From NCBI GenBank assembly GCA_030267565.1, contig BRXU01000016.1, positions 2,498,501 to 2,562,500 on the forward strand: DNA of 64,000 bases, in the 5' to 3' direction. Each line of letters opens with the position of its first letter. Positions within the stretch are counted from its first letter, which is position 1. The notes under the pieces are model-generated. The model worked only from the letters and a program-made list of their open reading frames with translations, made no database searches and was not told the DNA's origin. The DNA is from Pleodorina starrii (taxonomy: Eukaryota; Chlorophyta; Chlorophyceae; Chlamydomonadales; Volvocaceae). Of the stretch, positions 28,746 to 40,254 are shown piece by piece. The position numbers were made by a program, and so were the translations under genes.

Positions 28746-30303
28746 CAACTAAACCGGAGTACCGGACCAGGCAAGATCTAAGTATGCCGAAGGCCCACAG
28801 AAGATTCGCACATATATATAATATATAGTGCAACGGGACATTTAGATCACATGAAGAAACGCCTTAACAATATGCGCACAACCATCGTGGCTAGAACCCT
28901 ACGGCACGAACCTTGGTTGGCGCCGCGACAAGTCGCGACGCACGCGCTGACGCGCATGAACGCATTTAACGTTCACATATCAGTACAGGGCTTATACTAT
29001 GCAGAAATGCTTATGCTTTTTTTTAACGGTACAAATTGAAGCGCGGGCATATTCAAAATGCGAGCGCGCTTTCTCATAGCCGAAAGGCATCCCCAGCCAC
29101 GTGTTGAGCTTGACTTAGAGGTTTTCATTTCGCTCCTTACCTAAGTTGTCAGAGGCGTCCTGAGTGATGAGATGGTGGGAGAGGGTGGGAGCCTGAGATC
29201 GTGGCTAGCTGCCAAGATGTGACGATTGAGGCCACATTTGATGGAAGTAATTCCTGCACGCTGATTATCAGCACAGAGTCCACACTGTCTCGACGGATGT
29301 TCATCTGAACTGGCTAGGGTGGATCCTAGGTCGGCATCGGGGGATCAACCGCCTTGGACTCGCGTCTCAGCAGTTCGTATGGCAGTAGTACAGCCAGGCG
29401 CAGGTCGGCAGGTGGTGATGCCCCATGGCATAACAGCCCTGAAGCTTAGGCAGGGAAGGGCCCCACATTGTAACGATACGTACCTACTAGGGGTGTTGTG
29501 GGGTGTGTACCGGTATTCACGCGTGTGTTTGTGGCTGGAGGAGGCGGGGCGTTGCCTGGGCGGGGCCGGGTGTGCTTGGGAAGGTGTATGCGTGTGGGAG
29601 GGGGGCGCTGGGGTCAGTTCTGGCTGCGGGTCCCCCCCTCCGCCCCCTCCACGTAAAAGCGTTGGGCTTATTTGGGACCATGCGCCCGCGTTCGGGGGGA
29701 AACCACTGCGCTGCCCTACGTTCTGTTGGGCGCTTCAGTCCTCACAGCGAAACGTGACACGTTCTTAGACACCGCGTCCCCCGGACTGGACGAACGGGAT
29801 GGACGGGACGGAGGGGGCCTGAGCGCACCTGGGTTGTGTCCCGCCGCCCCGTCCGCCACCCACCCCCCTCATCGCACCGCACCGGCTGTTGGCCCGCCCG
29901 GCATGTGGTCCCTCTCCTAGCCGCGCTCCGTCACACCATGTCCACAGCATGCATGTCAAAGGTCTGCTATGCTGCCCCCGGCAGCGCCCCATTACCACCG
30001 GCCACGCATACGCTCACGCAACCCCGCATGCAACACAAAGCGGCACACAATACGGCTCTGCTCGCGCGGTGGCGGAGCCGCCACCCCGTCACATCCGACC
30101 CGACATAAATTGTTTAGCGTCTGCCCTCCGTCCGCTCCAAGTCCCACTCCCAGCCCTGCCTACATCCCTTTTGGCCGCTTCACCGTCACCAGACCAGAAC
30201 GTCGCCCGAGAGCGCTTCAAATCCTGGAAGTCCCCACCCACCCCACCCCGCCCTACCCGGGGGGGGGGGCGGAAAGGGTGGCCCAGGGCCCTACGGCAGC
30301 GCC
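28746..30303. other. Intergenic; includes 3' flank of SCY2
   Basis: A short TATATATAATATATA run lies near 28811-28827. No gene is recognised; long C- and G-runs dominate from 29600 onwards. Confidence 0.5.
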
Positions 30304-33300
30304 CTACAGCAGGGACAGCGACTGGATGGCCGCCCGCTCCTGATCCAACTTGCGCTGCAGCTTGGGACCCTCCAGCAGGCCCTCCACCTGAAAGGGCGCG
30401 AACAGGGGGGGCCGGGGGGGGGGCCGGGCTGGGCTGGGATGGGACGGGCAGGAGGAGTGCAAGGTACGGTAGGTAACCTCACCTCGGGGGGGCGGGGCGC
30501 ACATACAGGGCGCAAAAGGAGCTGCAGCCACAGGCCACCTAGTACAATTGCATTATTACAATTCAGTACAATACAGCGCAGTGCAGTGCAATACAGTACG
30601 GTGCATGACGGTCCGGTAAGGTAAGTCCGGTAAATAATAAAGTAAGGTACAGGAAATGAGCCGCAACCGTTCCCTCCCCCCCCGCCCCCCGGCTGCTGGT
30701 CTGCCTTCCCTACCAGTAATGCCCAGTAGTGCCCACGTCAGCGGAAAGCAACACCAGCGGTGTGCCACGGCGACGCGGCGGTACGGCAGCCAGCGGCACT
30801 CCACGGCATGAATACCCCGCCTGGGCTGCGCAGACCCACTCGCCAGTCCCCTCCTCCCGGACCTCGGCGCCTGGAGCGCGCTGCGCCCTCCCCCCGCCCC
30901 CTGGTTTCCTGTCGTGCACCTGACAGCACAAAACCGACACTCGATCCCCCTCCCCCTCCCCCCACAGCCCGCCCCCCACACCCCCTCTTCCTTCCCCTCC
31001 CCACAGCCGGCCCCCCTCCCCCCTCACCGCCGTCTCCGTCCCTTCGCTGCGGTATCTTCTTTTTAACTCACCCCCCAGCCCCCACATCCCCCCACACACC
31101 TGTCGCGCCGTCTGCAGCACCGCCCCCACAATAATGAGCAAGCTGGTGGTGCCCAGGCTGGTGCCCAGGACCTGCAAACAGAAGCCGTCGTACAGCTGAG
31201 CCGCCACCGCCAGGGTGCCCAGTGCGGCGCCTCCCCAGAACTTGCAGCGCAGCAGCTTGGCGCGGAGCTCCTGCTCGGTGGGCTCGCCGGGCACCACACC
31301 CCTGAGACCCACATTCATCTGAGGAGGAGGGAAAGGAGCGGCGGGGGCGGGGCCGGGGGCGGGGCCGGGGGGGTCAGGGAGTGATATGCTCCTTTAACCT
31401 TTATAAAACAATGAGTCAGGGGGCCGGGGAGTGTATGCATGTGCGGTGCATCTGGTTGGGGCCATCCGGTTGCCGCCACCAGGTGCCGTTGAAAGAAGGA
31501 AGCAAAGAGTTAAAAGAAAAGCAATGGAGCCCAAATGTAACGTAGTCTAGGTTGCGAAGTGGGAGGGCGGGGCGGGAGTGGGCAGGGCCCGGCGGTCGGT
31601 TTGGCGTAGGGGTCGGGAGCGGGGCGGGGGCTGGGTTTCGGGGCGTGGATGATGAGGCCGGATGGTATCCGACAGGAGTTGGCTGAGATCAGAAGCCTTG
31701 AGCCACCGGATATGACAGTGGGCGGTGCGACGATGCCACAGCTTACTCGCGTGGTCGTTCCTCAGGGACCCACCCGCAGCCGCAGCCGCAGGCGCGCTGC
31801 CGGACGGCCTCTGTATTCCGGCGCCCATACACGTGTCGCGCCGTTGCCTCCTCCCGCCACCACCACCACCACCACCACCACCACCCGGACCACTACACGC
31901 CCATTCCGGTCCCCTCCCAGCGGCATCAGTACCCTCCTGCGGCTCCATCCTACACACCGCCCCGGCACCTCCCTCCCTCCCGGACCCCTCCTCACCCCAA
32001 CCCCGCATCCACCGCCTACCCCGTCAATTTCGCATTTTGCACTCTAACAAACCCCCGTCCGTCCCCCGCCCCTCCCCCTCCCCCCCCTCCCCCCCCCCCA
32101 ACGCACACACATCTGTGGCCGACGCCCCCCCCTTCCCCACCATATTGAAGTACTCGGCCATCTCCTTGGGGTTGACCGCCCCCAGCGGCAGGAACTCCAG
32201 CGCGGCGACCGTGAGGCCGTACCCCACCAGACCCAGCGGACTGGCCTGCGCCGCCGACAGAGCCGCCGCAGCACCCGGGCCCCCGCCCACCATCTCCACC
32301 AGCTTAGGCAGGAAGCCAAAATAGGCAGCGCCGCCCAGCACGATTGACTGCGATACGGCAAGAAGGGCGGGCGGGGGGCGACGAGGCGACCAGGCGGGTG
32401 GAGGTGAGGGTGAGGGTGAGGGTGGGTTGGGGATGAGGGTGCGGTGTGGGGAGCGGTGGGGGTGACGAGGGAGGGGAAAGGCGCCGGGGCGCGGGGGACG
32501 CGCCTGCGTGTGCGTGCACAACCGCACTCAAACCCACCACCCAATCCGCCGCCCGGCCATCGTTTTCGCCCTCGACGTCGCCCCTGCATCCCCGGTCCTC
32601 TCTCCGCAACCTCGGCCGCATTTCGTCATGCCTCCCGCCCCCTTGCACCCACCATCATGCCGTTGGAGCTCAACAGCAGGGGAAAGTACTCGGAGGGCCG
32701 CGGCCCTCCCGCCTTGGCGCCGGCGCCCTGAGCAGCGGGCGCCGCCGCCCCTGCGCCCGAGGAGGCCGCCGCACCACCGCCGCCTCCGCCTGCACCGCCT
32801 CCGGACTGGTGCAGCGGCACTCGCGCCGCCGCCGCTCCCCTCTGCGACCTCTCGGCGCTCTTCTTCTGAGACAGGATCCGGGCCTGGGCGATCAGGTCTT
32901 GCTGCGGGTTAGGGAGCCGGGGGTGCAGGGAGTCAATGGAGCGACCCATGGGACCAGCCGGGGGAGCGGAGGAGCAGCGAGTTGCGGTCGGTACCCGATA
33001 ACCCAGTGCCGCAATTCTCGGGCTAGGAGTCGATCCAGCGGCCGAAGTCGTTCTCTTCCGGGAGCCTTATTTGGCAACCTTGGCAACCTCTGCTGTCTTT
33101 GTCGTCCTGACCTCGGCGGGTTCACGGTGACCTCCGGTGGGTGGGATGCCCGCCGCATCTCCGGCCAGGCGTTAGCGCCGACCTGCCTCGACCCCGCGAC
33201 GACTTTGTCGGCTGACGCCGCCCCGGGCGACCGATGCCGACTTTTCCAGTGTGACCCAATGCGGACCGGTCGCCAAAGCATCTGCGGAACCTCCGCCCCC

Positions 33301-36300
33301 ACTCCCGCCGCTGTCCAGCGCGGGGGCCCTTCAAACATTCGTTGATCACCGAGACATGCCTGCCCCATGACATACATGCCGTTCTCGGGCTCCGGCCTAT
33401 CCGTGTATTGGACGAGCACACAACCCCACCCAACACCCCACCCCCACATCGCGATGCACCCGAATCCCCGGAGCCCAGACCCCACCGCGCCCCCACCCCT
33501 CCCGCGTTGCGTTCCCTCGCCCCGGGCCGTTTTCACTCCCACCCCTCCAACACCCGGGACCCACCAGTCCGCCCCCTCGCGCGTCCGGCGGCGGCGGCGC
33601 GCTGGTCGCGTACTGCACCAGCGGCAACCTGAGTTCCGCCGTGGAGAGCCACACCGAGGCCATCACCAGCGCCAGGTAGCCCCCCAGCATGGCCACCAGT
33701 CGGGCGGGGGACAGCAGGCAGGTGTCCAGAGAGCTCAGCACAGTGTGCAGAGTGGAGGCGTACTCTGGGGGGAGGAGGGCGAGGGCGAGGGGGGAGGGAG
33801 GGGGCAGGGGGAGGTCAGGGCGAGATGGGCCGGGGCAGGGCAGGGTAAGGCGGAAGGGACGGGGTCGGGGTCAGGGGCGGGGAGTGCCGTTGGCAGGACG
33901 GCCAGGGGTGGAGAGCGGTGGAGAGCGGTGCGAGGGGGTAACCCGGGCAGTGGGGCGGCACCAGGGGGTCCAGGCCCACCATACCCCCCTCGATCACCGT
34001 CCGAGTGCCCGTCCGGCGCAGAATAATACACCGCAGCGCAACCCCCGGGGCTATCCAACCCACCCGAACCCTGACGCCTCTGGAGCCCCGTCCCTCCCCT
34101 CCGTCTCCCTCCTCCTCGCTCCTCCGACGCACAGACATCCGCGGCTGCCACCGCTACTGCTACCCACCCACCACCCACCACGGCCTCACTCATCCACCCA
34201 TCCACCCAGCCACCTATACACCCAGCCACGTACACACCTACACACCCAGCCAGCCATCCAGCCAGGCACCCACCCACCCGTAATGATGCTGGCGCAAATG
34301 ACCAGTGAGGATCCGTTGCCCAGTCCGTGGGCGGTGATGGTGGAGGCGCACATGTGGATGCAGCTGCTGCCAGCAACCAGGGCGAGCACGGTACTGGGAA
34401 GGAACCATCCGCCGCCGCCAAACACGGCGCAGGGCTCCAACTCGACGGCGCGCACCAGGCCCTGCGGGGGCGGGGGGGGGAGTCGAAGTAGGAGGGTTAT
34501 CGCGGGGCGGCGGGTGGATGGGCGGCGAATCGAAAAGGTGAAGGCTGGTGCACTCACTCCAGGCAGGGACTCACCAGGTACAGCGCAATGCCCAGCGCCG
34601 CCATGTTGGTTGTCGAGTTGATGGCCGCCTCCCCGGTCCGCCCCTCCTTGCGCGCCTCCTTGAGCCGAGCCAGCCAGCCCAGCCCCGGAGGCAGCCCCGA
34701 GGTGATCTCCGCGGGCAGCACCAGCGCCACCGCCAGCAGGATAGAGGCGTTGACGAAGGGGGAGATGCCCAGATCGAACAGCGAGGCGGGGATGTCCTGG
34801 GCCTGACCGTACAGGGCCTTGATCAGGCGCTCGCCTGGGAACGGGTTTCGCGGGGGGGGGGACGGGTCAGGAGGGAAAGGCGGAGGTCGGCATGCAGGGG
34901 TGGGGAGCTGAAGGCTGAGAGTGAGGGCAGGGCAGGGCAGGAGTCGGGCTGCGGGGGGGAGGTGACGGCCTCTGCAGGTTCCAGCCCGAGTGACCGCCGG
35001 TCGGCCCAGATACCGCTCCTCAAACCGCCCTGCGACCTCAACAGCTGGAATCGCCCGCAGGCTGTTCGTATCCGGAGCCGAGGGCGGGTGGAGTGCTGCC
35101 TGCCTGCCTGCCTGGCCGCTGCACCGCGCAGCCCCACGCACTGCGCCCGGGTACCTGCGCACACCTCGCGGGCACCTCCATCATCACTTCATGAGCTGTA
35201 CAGCGGGTGCTACAACTCCCTCGCCCGGCTGCCCCGCGACTTACTGTGTGCCCCAGAGAACGGACTCGGGAACGGCTCTGGGAACGGGAGCCTGCCCACG
35301 CGGAAACGCTGTACACAGCGAACCCACCTGGTCAGGCGACCCAGGTGCCCCGCCCTCTACCCCCTCCCCCCCGCTGCGGGCGGCGCTGCCGCGACGCCTG
35401 TTCCCCAGTCAGCTTCCCTCACTCGCCCCCACCAACTTCCCTGCCCCACACCACACCACAGACCACTCCACGCCACACCCCCGCTCCACCCCCCCCCCGC
35501 GCGCCTCACCCGCCGTGGCTGCCCCCGCCGACGCCACCTGGCTCAGCTCAATGCCCGGCACCGGAATGAAGTGGCCGCAGCGGATGACCACCAGCAGCCC
35601 TATCGTCAGTGCAGCGCGCTGGAGGACCTCCCGGTAGTAGTAGTAGAAGCGGGCCAGGCTGCCCAGCCAGCCCCCGCCACCCCAGCCCAATCCACCACTC
35701 CAGCCGGACAAGGGACTCGACTGCGGCCTGGGGACGGCAGAGCAGAGCAGAGGGGGCAACAGCGGATAGAGCGTCAATAGATGGAGTATGTAGTTGCCTG
35801 ATGCACAGGCAAACACTGGGTGCACTCGACTGTTGAGCGCGCCATGTCCCCACTCCCCCCCGCGTGGAATGCTCACAATCCCCGCCCGTGGACGGCCCCC
35901 CGCCGGTGCCTATCGTGTGCTGGCGGATAGCGCGCCCATCAACCGCTTTCCCCCCGCTCGTCGCGTTGTTGCAGCAAACCTGGGGCTGCCCGCAGACTGC
36001 TCCTCGGTTGCGGACTTCTTTGGTTACCCCACCCCGGCATCTTGTGGGCCGAGCACTCACCCAAAACTAGCCGAGCTGGCCGACTGGCAAGTAATCAGCT
36101 GCTGTTTCGGGCGTCCGCCGCCAGGTACAGGGGCGCAGGATCCCCGCGAGCCAAAGCGACGCAGGCCCAACACTTGCTGTCTTGCGTGATATTGGCACAG
36201 CTGGTCAAACGAATCAACGTTAATTGCACGCAAGCGCTGTGGTCCAACTGTCGTGTTGGCACACATTGTGCGAAGGCATGAGCGACTGCGCCCTGGTGCA

Positions 36301-36323
36301 AGTCCCGAGACCAATGCTGACAT
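30304..36323 (-). CDS. SCY2: Plastid SecY translocase subunit, probably SCY2 type
   Basis: Nine exons, all junctions in phase: 36323-36061, 35727-35510, 34834-34575, 34461-34278, 33764-33565, 32901-32653, 32347-32141, 31318-31100 and 30387-30304. They give 627 residues. Exon 1 looks like a transit peptide (Ser/Arg/Ala-rich, few acids). SecY signatures follow: RAALTIGLLVVIRCGHFIPV, FDLGISPFVNASILL, GLGNGSSLVICASIITG, PLLLSSNGMM and GTSLGTTSLLIIVGAVLQTAR. The pairing of NPKEMAEY before the last helices with KFWGG is closer to inner-envelope SCY2 than to thylakoid SCY1 as I remember them; that subtype call is inference. SecY forms the protein-conducting channel with SecE. A Gly/Ala-rich insert in exon 6 is unusual. 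It is transcribed divergently from the deacetylase gene, 428 bp away. Confidence 0.9.
31368..31418. repeat. Intronic repeat shared with a MON1 intron
   Basis: It contains GTCAGGGAGTGATATGCTCC inside a 28-bp block identical to 58451-58478, followed by an AATGAGTCA shared at variable spacing. It lies about 50 nt before the exon 8 acceptor of SCY2. Confidence 0.85.
33376..33410. repeat. Dispersed short repeat in SCY2 intron 5
   Basis: CCGTTCTCGGGCTCCGGCCT is the same core, with one change, as blocks at about 21602, 27332 and 38500. Confidence 0.8.
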
Positions 36324-36751
36324 ACTGACAATAATGATCTGTAAATACTCGTGCGCTTCTAATGTGAGGCCTGCGCTTAAGGACGCGCCAAACGACTAAC
36401 AATTGCAGTTTTTGAGTAGCGTGGCGTGAAAACCGCACATTCGCCGTAGACAGGACAGCTGAATAACATAATTGCAAGTTCTTGCCGGAGAACGGAAGTT
36501 GTCAACTGCTCCTTACTTATTCACGATGCTACGAAACCAGCAGGCTCTTCTGTTTCTTCAATGTATACGCTCGCTGCCGTTGCGCTGAGCAATCTCTTCG
36601 CATTACATGAACCCACGCAGCTCCCTACAACTTACAGTGATCACTGCCGGTGTCAGAACAGGCACCTTTTATACGCTACGACCGGGTACCGGGCGCCCTG
36701 CCTGTGTTGCATCCAATAAGGCCATTGCTCTAGCTTAGATGATGGATTTTA
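36324..36751. promoter_or_regulatory. Divergent intergenic region between SCY2 and the deacetylase
   Basis: 428 bp between opposing start codons, so it must hold both upstream regions. No clear TATA box is visible next to either start. Confidence 0.5.
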
Positions 36752-39700
36752 GTGTTGATGCTTAGGTTCCAGTGTGTGCCGTGGCCCCGGAACCCCAGTT
36801 CGCGCAGCCCGGCTTGGTTACGGCAGTTTGCGCGTAGGCTGCATCCACGTCGCACAGGCATAACTAGCAGTATGTCCTCGACCCCCAACGCTAGCCCCAG
36901 TGCATCACCGGGCGACGCGGCCGCGGAGGGAACCCAGCCGGGTTTCTCCTCGCTGGCCCTCCTACCTCCCGGCACACTCAGTGCCGCCTACACCGACGTC
37001 TGCGGCGGGCCCTGGCCCGGACCCGAGCAACTGCCCGTCGTCTACCACCCATCTTACAACATCAGCTTCTTCGGCGTCGAGAAGCTCCACCCCTTCGACT
37101 CGTGAGTCGTTGGCGGTTAGCTGTACAGCAAACATGCACGGCAGGCTTCGCGGCCCGGCCGGTTTGCCGCTGCTGGCGCATCGCGATCATCAGGTTTTAT
37201 TGACGCGCTCCAAGGTGCCGATGTGCAGGTGCAAATTCGGCAAAGTGCTGACGGCGCTGAAGAAGCAGGGCGTCCTGCGCGAGGGGCAGGTAGGCGCAAC
37301 CGCCGTGGTAGTTCGCTCGCAGATGGCGGCGCCAACCGCCTCCACGCAGCATGTTGAGGGGACGGGGCCTCTTCAGGGGACCTGGCACGTCGACCTCGGT
37401 GTGACAGCGCCAGCACTAGGAGCGGATTGACAAGGAAGGAAGGGGGCGCTGCCCGCTTCCGCGGCCTTCTGCTTGCTTGTGGGTTGTGGCCTCTGCGGGA
37501 AGCGCTTAAAAGGTTCGGAGCCCTCAACCCACGTGGGAAAACATATATGTGTGTCGCACAGAGTGCGGAAGGATGTGGCACCTGGCACCCCCGCCGTTGC
37601 CACCGTCCCTTCTCCGGCCCTCGGGAGACGGGACCCGGGCCGGTCGTCCGCCCGCCGCCCTCCGGGGGCTAGCCAGACCGACGCCGACATCGACACCGAC
37701 ATCGACATCCGGAGCCCGGCCTCCTTCTTGCCGACGTGCCGGGGCAATAACCCGAAGCTGCGGCATTCCGCTGACTCTTCCCGATGCCACACTGCCGGGT
37801 CCCCGCCCCCCCGGCCCGCGGGGCTGCGTCCCGTGTCCACCTCTTTGACACCCCAACACGCCCTCCTGCCCGCCCTCCTGCCTCCCCCGCCCTCCTGCCC
37901 CCCCCCCAGACCGTGCTCCCCCGTGAGGCCTCCCTGGAGGTGCTGGCGGATGTACACACCCAGGACTACCTGCACCGGATACACCACCACAACTTCACCA
38001 TCGTGCAGGTGGGCGGGCTGGCGGGGGGGGGTCCGGACTCGGGGCGTGGGGCGTGGGGAGGGGGAGCCCCGGCTGTTGGGTGGCTGGGCAGCTGGGCGGA
38101 GGGAGGAGGCCGTCCTGCTCATGGTTTCGCTCAGCAGCTCAGCAGCTCAGGGCGCCAGGGCGAATCAGGGCGCCAGGGCGACGGGGGGTCGTGGCCGTTG
38201 CATGCGCAGGCTAGACCCCGTCGCAGGCCCGGGCGAGACCGGGGCGCCTTCCATGTCGTATTCGCATGTGCATCGGTCATTCCCGCCTGCCTGCCCGCCC
38301 GCAACCCGTATCCGTGTGCCTCCTCCACGTGTCTCCAAAGGTCACGGAGTTGGCCGCTCTGTCGCTGATCCCCAACAAGCTGCTGCAGTGGCGCGTCGTG
38401 TGGCCCATGAAGTGAGTGAGAGAGTGACGGGGTGGAGGCCGCTGAGGCAGCTGCGCATCCCCCCCTGCCGCCTCGAGACGGCCTTCGTCTGTTACTATAC
38501 CGTTCACGGGCTCCGGCCTATACGTGGATAACCCCTGCCGCCTCGGGCAGCGGGGGGCTGGTGGGAGGGGCGCTGTGCGGTGGTTAGCGGCGGCGGTGGT
38601 TTACATTCGGGCTGGCTGAGAGGCCGCCAACAGACCATTGGGTCGACTCTCATCTGCCCTCCGCGTCTGAAGCGGGGAGCGGGACCTTTGGGAGCCGGTG
38701 ACGTCTTCGGGGCCCTCCATCGGACTCGGAGCGTGCCGCGTGTGGAACGAACGAACGGCGTGCGCTCGGGGAACCCAGGCGGAACCCAGGCGGAACCCCG
38801 GCGGAGCGGCACACCCGAACCCCGCGAACACGCAACGAAGCTGAAAGCAAAGGCCCCACTGGATTTTGGGCTTTTGAAGGTAAGCACGACAACCATCCCA
38901 ACGTCCAACGAACTCGCCAACCGCCAACCGCCAACCGACCCCTGCAGGCTCCACGTGGGCGGCACCATCCTGGCCACCGGTCTGGCTCTGGAGCGGGGCT
39001 GGGCGATCAATCTGGGGGGCGGCATGCACCACGCCAGCGCCAGCCACGGCATGGGCTGGTGCCCCTTCGATGACCTGGTGCTGGCCATCCGCCGGGTGCG
39101 GCGGGCGGCGGGGCGGCGACTGGTGGTGCTGCTGATAGACCTGGATGCGCACCAGGGCAACGGAGTGGAGCGGGTGAGTGCTGCGCAGGCGGGGCAGCGG
39201 GTGGGCAAGGGAGGAGGGCCGAGCTGCAGCGAAGGAACCGACTGAGGCGACATTGGTGAAGGGTGGGGGAGGACGGGGAAGGGCCGGGTGCTGCGCAGCT
39301 GGGCGAGAGTGCGCAGGGAAGGGCGCCGAGGAAGGGGGTCGAGGGTTGGTTGGTCGGTGGCCCTGCGGTGGGCAGCCCCACTCAGCAGGCACGCTTCCAA
39401 CACGCACATGTGGCTTGCCTTGCGAGGTGGCGGACTTCCGGTTTTGCGAGATGTGTATCGTATTGCGGTTTTGGCGGCAATGCTGGCGATGGCGCCTCAG
39501 GCTGCCGACGGAGCCTGTGGCGCAGAGTTGGTGGCCCTGTCCTGACCTTGCACTCGTTTCGGCAACTCCTTACATGCGCCAAACGCCGTTGCGGCCAGGG
39601 TTATGGTTGGGTAGCAACTGGGCGGCACTGGCTGACTTGCTCTCCTGGTCACACCCACGTTTCTGGGTATCCCAACTCCTTGTTATCCATCCCACGCCCA

Positions 39701-40254
39701 TGCCTTTTCGACAGCCTCGGTTACCCCTTTGCGGCTCTTCTTTCTTACTTACACCCCCCCGGCCCCTTCCCCTCCCGCTCATCCCCCCCCCGCAGGACAA
39801 GCTGCAGCTCCCGGTTGAGGACCTGCACATCCTCGACGCCTACAACGCCCGCATCTTCCCCCACGATGACGAGGCCAAGCCCGCCATCGACATCGCGCTG
39901 GAGCTGCGCAGCGGCGCCGGCGACGACGAGGTGCTGGGCCGCCTGCGCGCCGCGCTGGCGGTCGCCGCCGCCACGCTGCCGCGGCCCGACCTGGTCATGT
40001 ACAACGCCGGCACGGACGTGCTGGCGGGAGACCCGCTGGGCCGCCTGGACATGAGCGCCGCCGGCGTGGTGGAGCGCGATGAGATGGTGTGGGCCTGGGC
40101 GCGCAATGTGGCGCGGGCGCCGGTGGTGATGACGCTTAGTGGCGGCTACACGAAGCAGTCGGCGAACGTGATTGCGGAGTCAATCCGGAACCTGTTTGAA
40201 AAGTTTGACTTGGCGGGGACGGGGACAGGGACGGGGACGGGGGCGCAGGCGTAG
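36752..40254 (+). CDS. Class IV (HDAC11-like) histone deacetylase
   Basis: Six exons, all in phase: 36752-37101, 37229-37289, 37910-38008, 38341-38411, 38948-39173 and 39796-40254. They give 421 residues. It aligns along its length with HDAC11: LPVVYHPSYNISFFGVEKLHPFDS, FGKVLTALKKQGVL, VGGTILATGLALERGWAINL, and ending GGYTKQSANVIAESIRNLF. Catalytic residues are present: the His pair in GGGMHHASASHGMGW (about 221-222), zinc ligands Asp and His in DLDAHQGNG (about 260, 262), Asp in NAGTDVLAGD, and the tyrosine in SGGYTK. It is expected to remove acyl groups from lysines; HDAC11 prefers long-chain acyl groups, which cannot be judged here. An alternative start is the Met at 36872. TGTAA at 40913-40917, the usual green-algal poly(A) signal, may mark the 3' end. 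Confidence 0.93.
38462..38545. repeat. 56-bp insertion carrying the dispersed repeat, flanked by 14-bp direct repeats
   Basis: CCCCTGCCGCCTCG occurs at 38462-38475 and 38532-38545. Between them are 56 bp that include TTCACGGGCTCCGGCCTAT. This looks like a small insertion with a target-site duplication inside intron 4 of the deacetylase gene. Confidence 0.7.
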
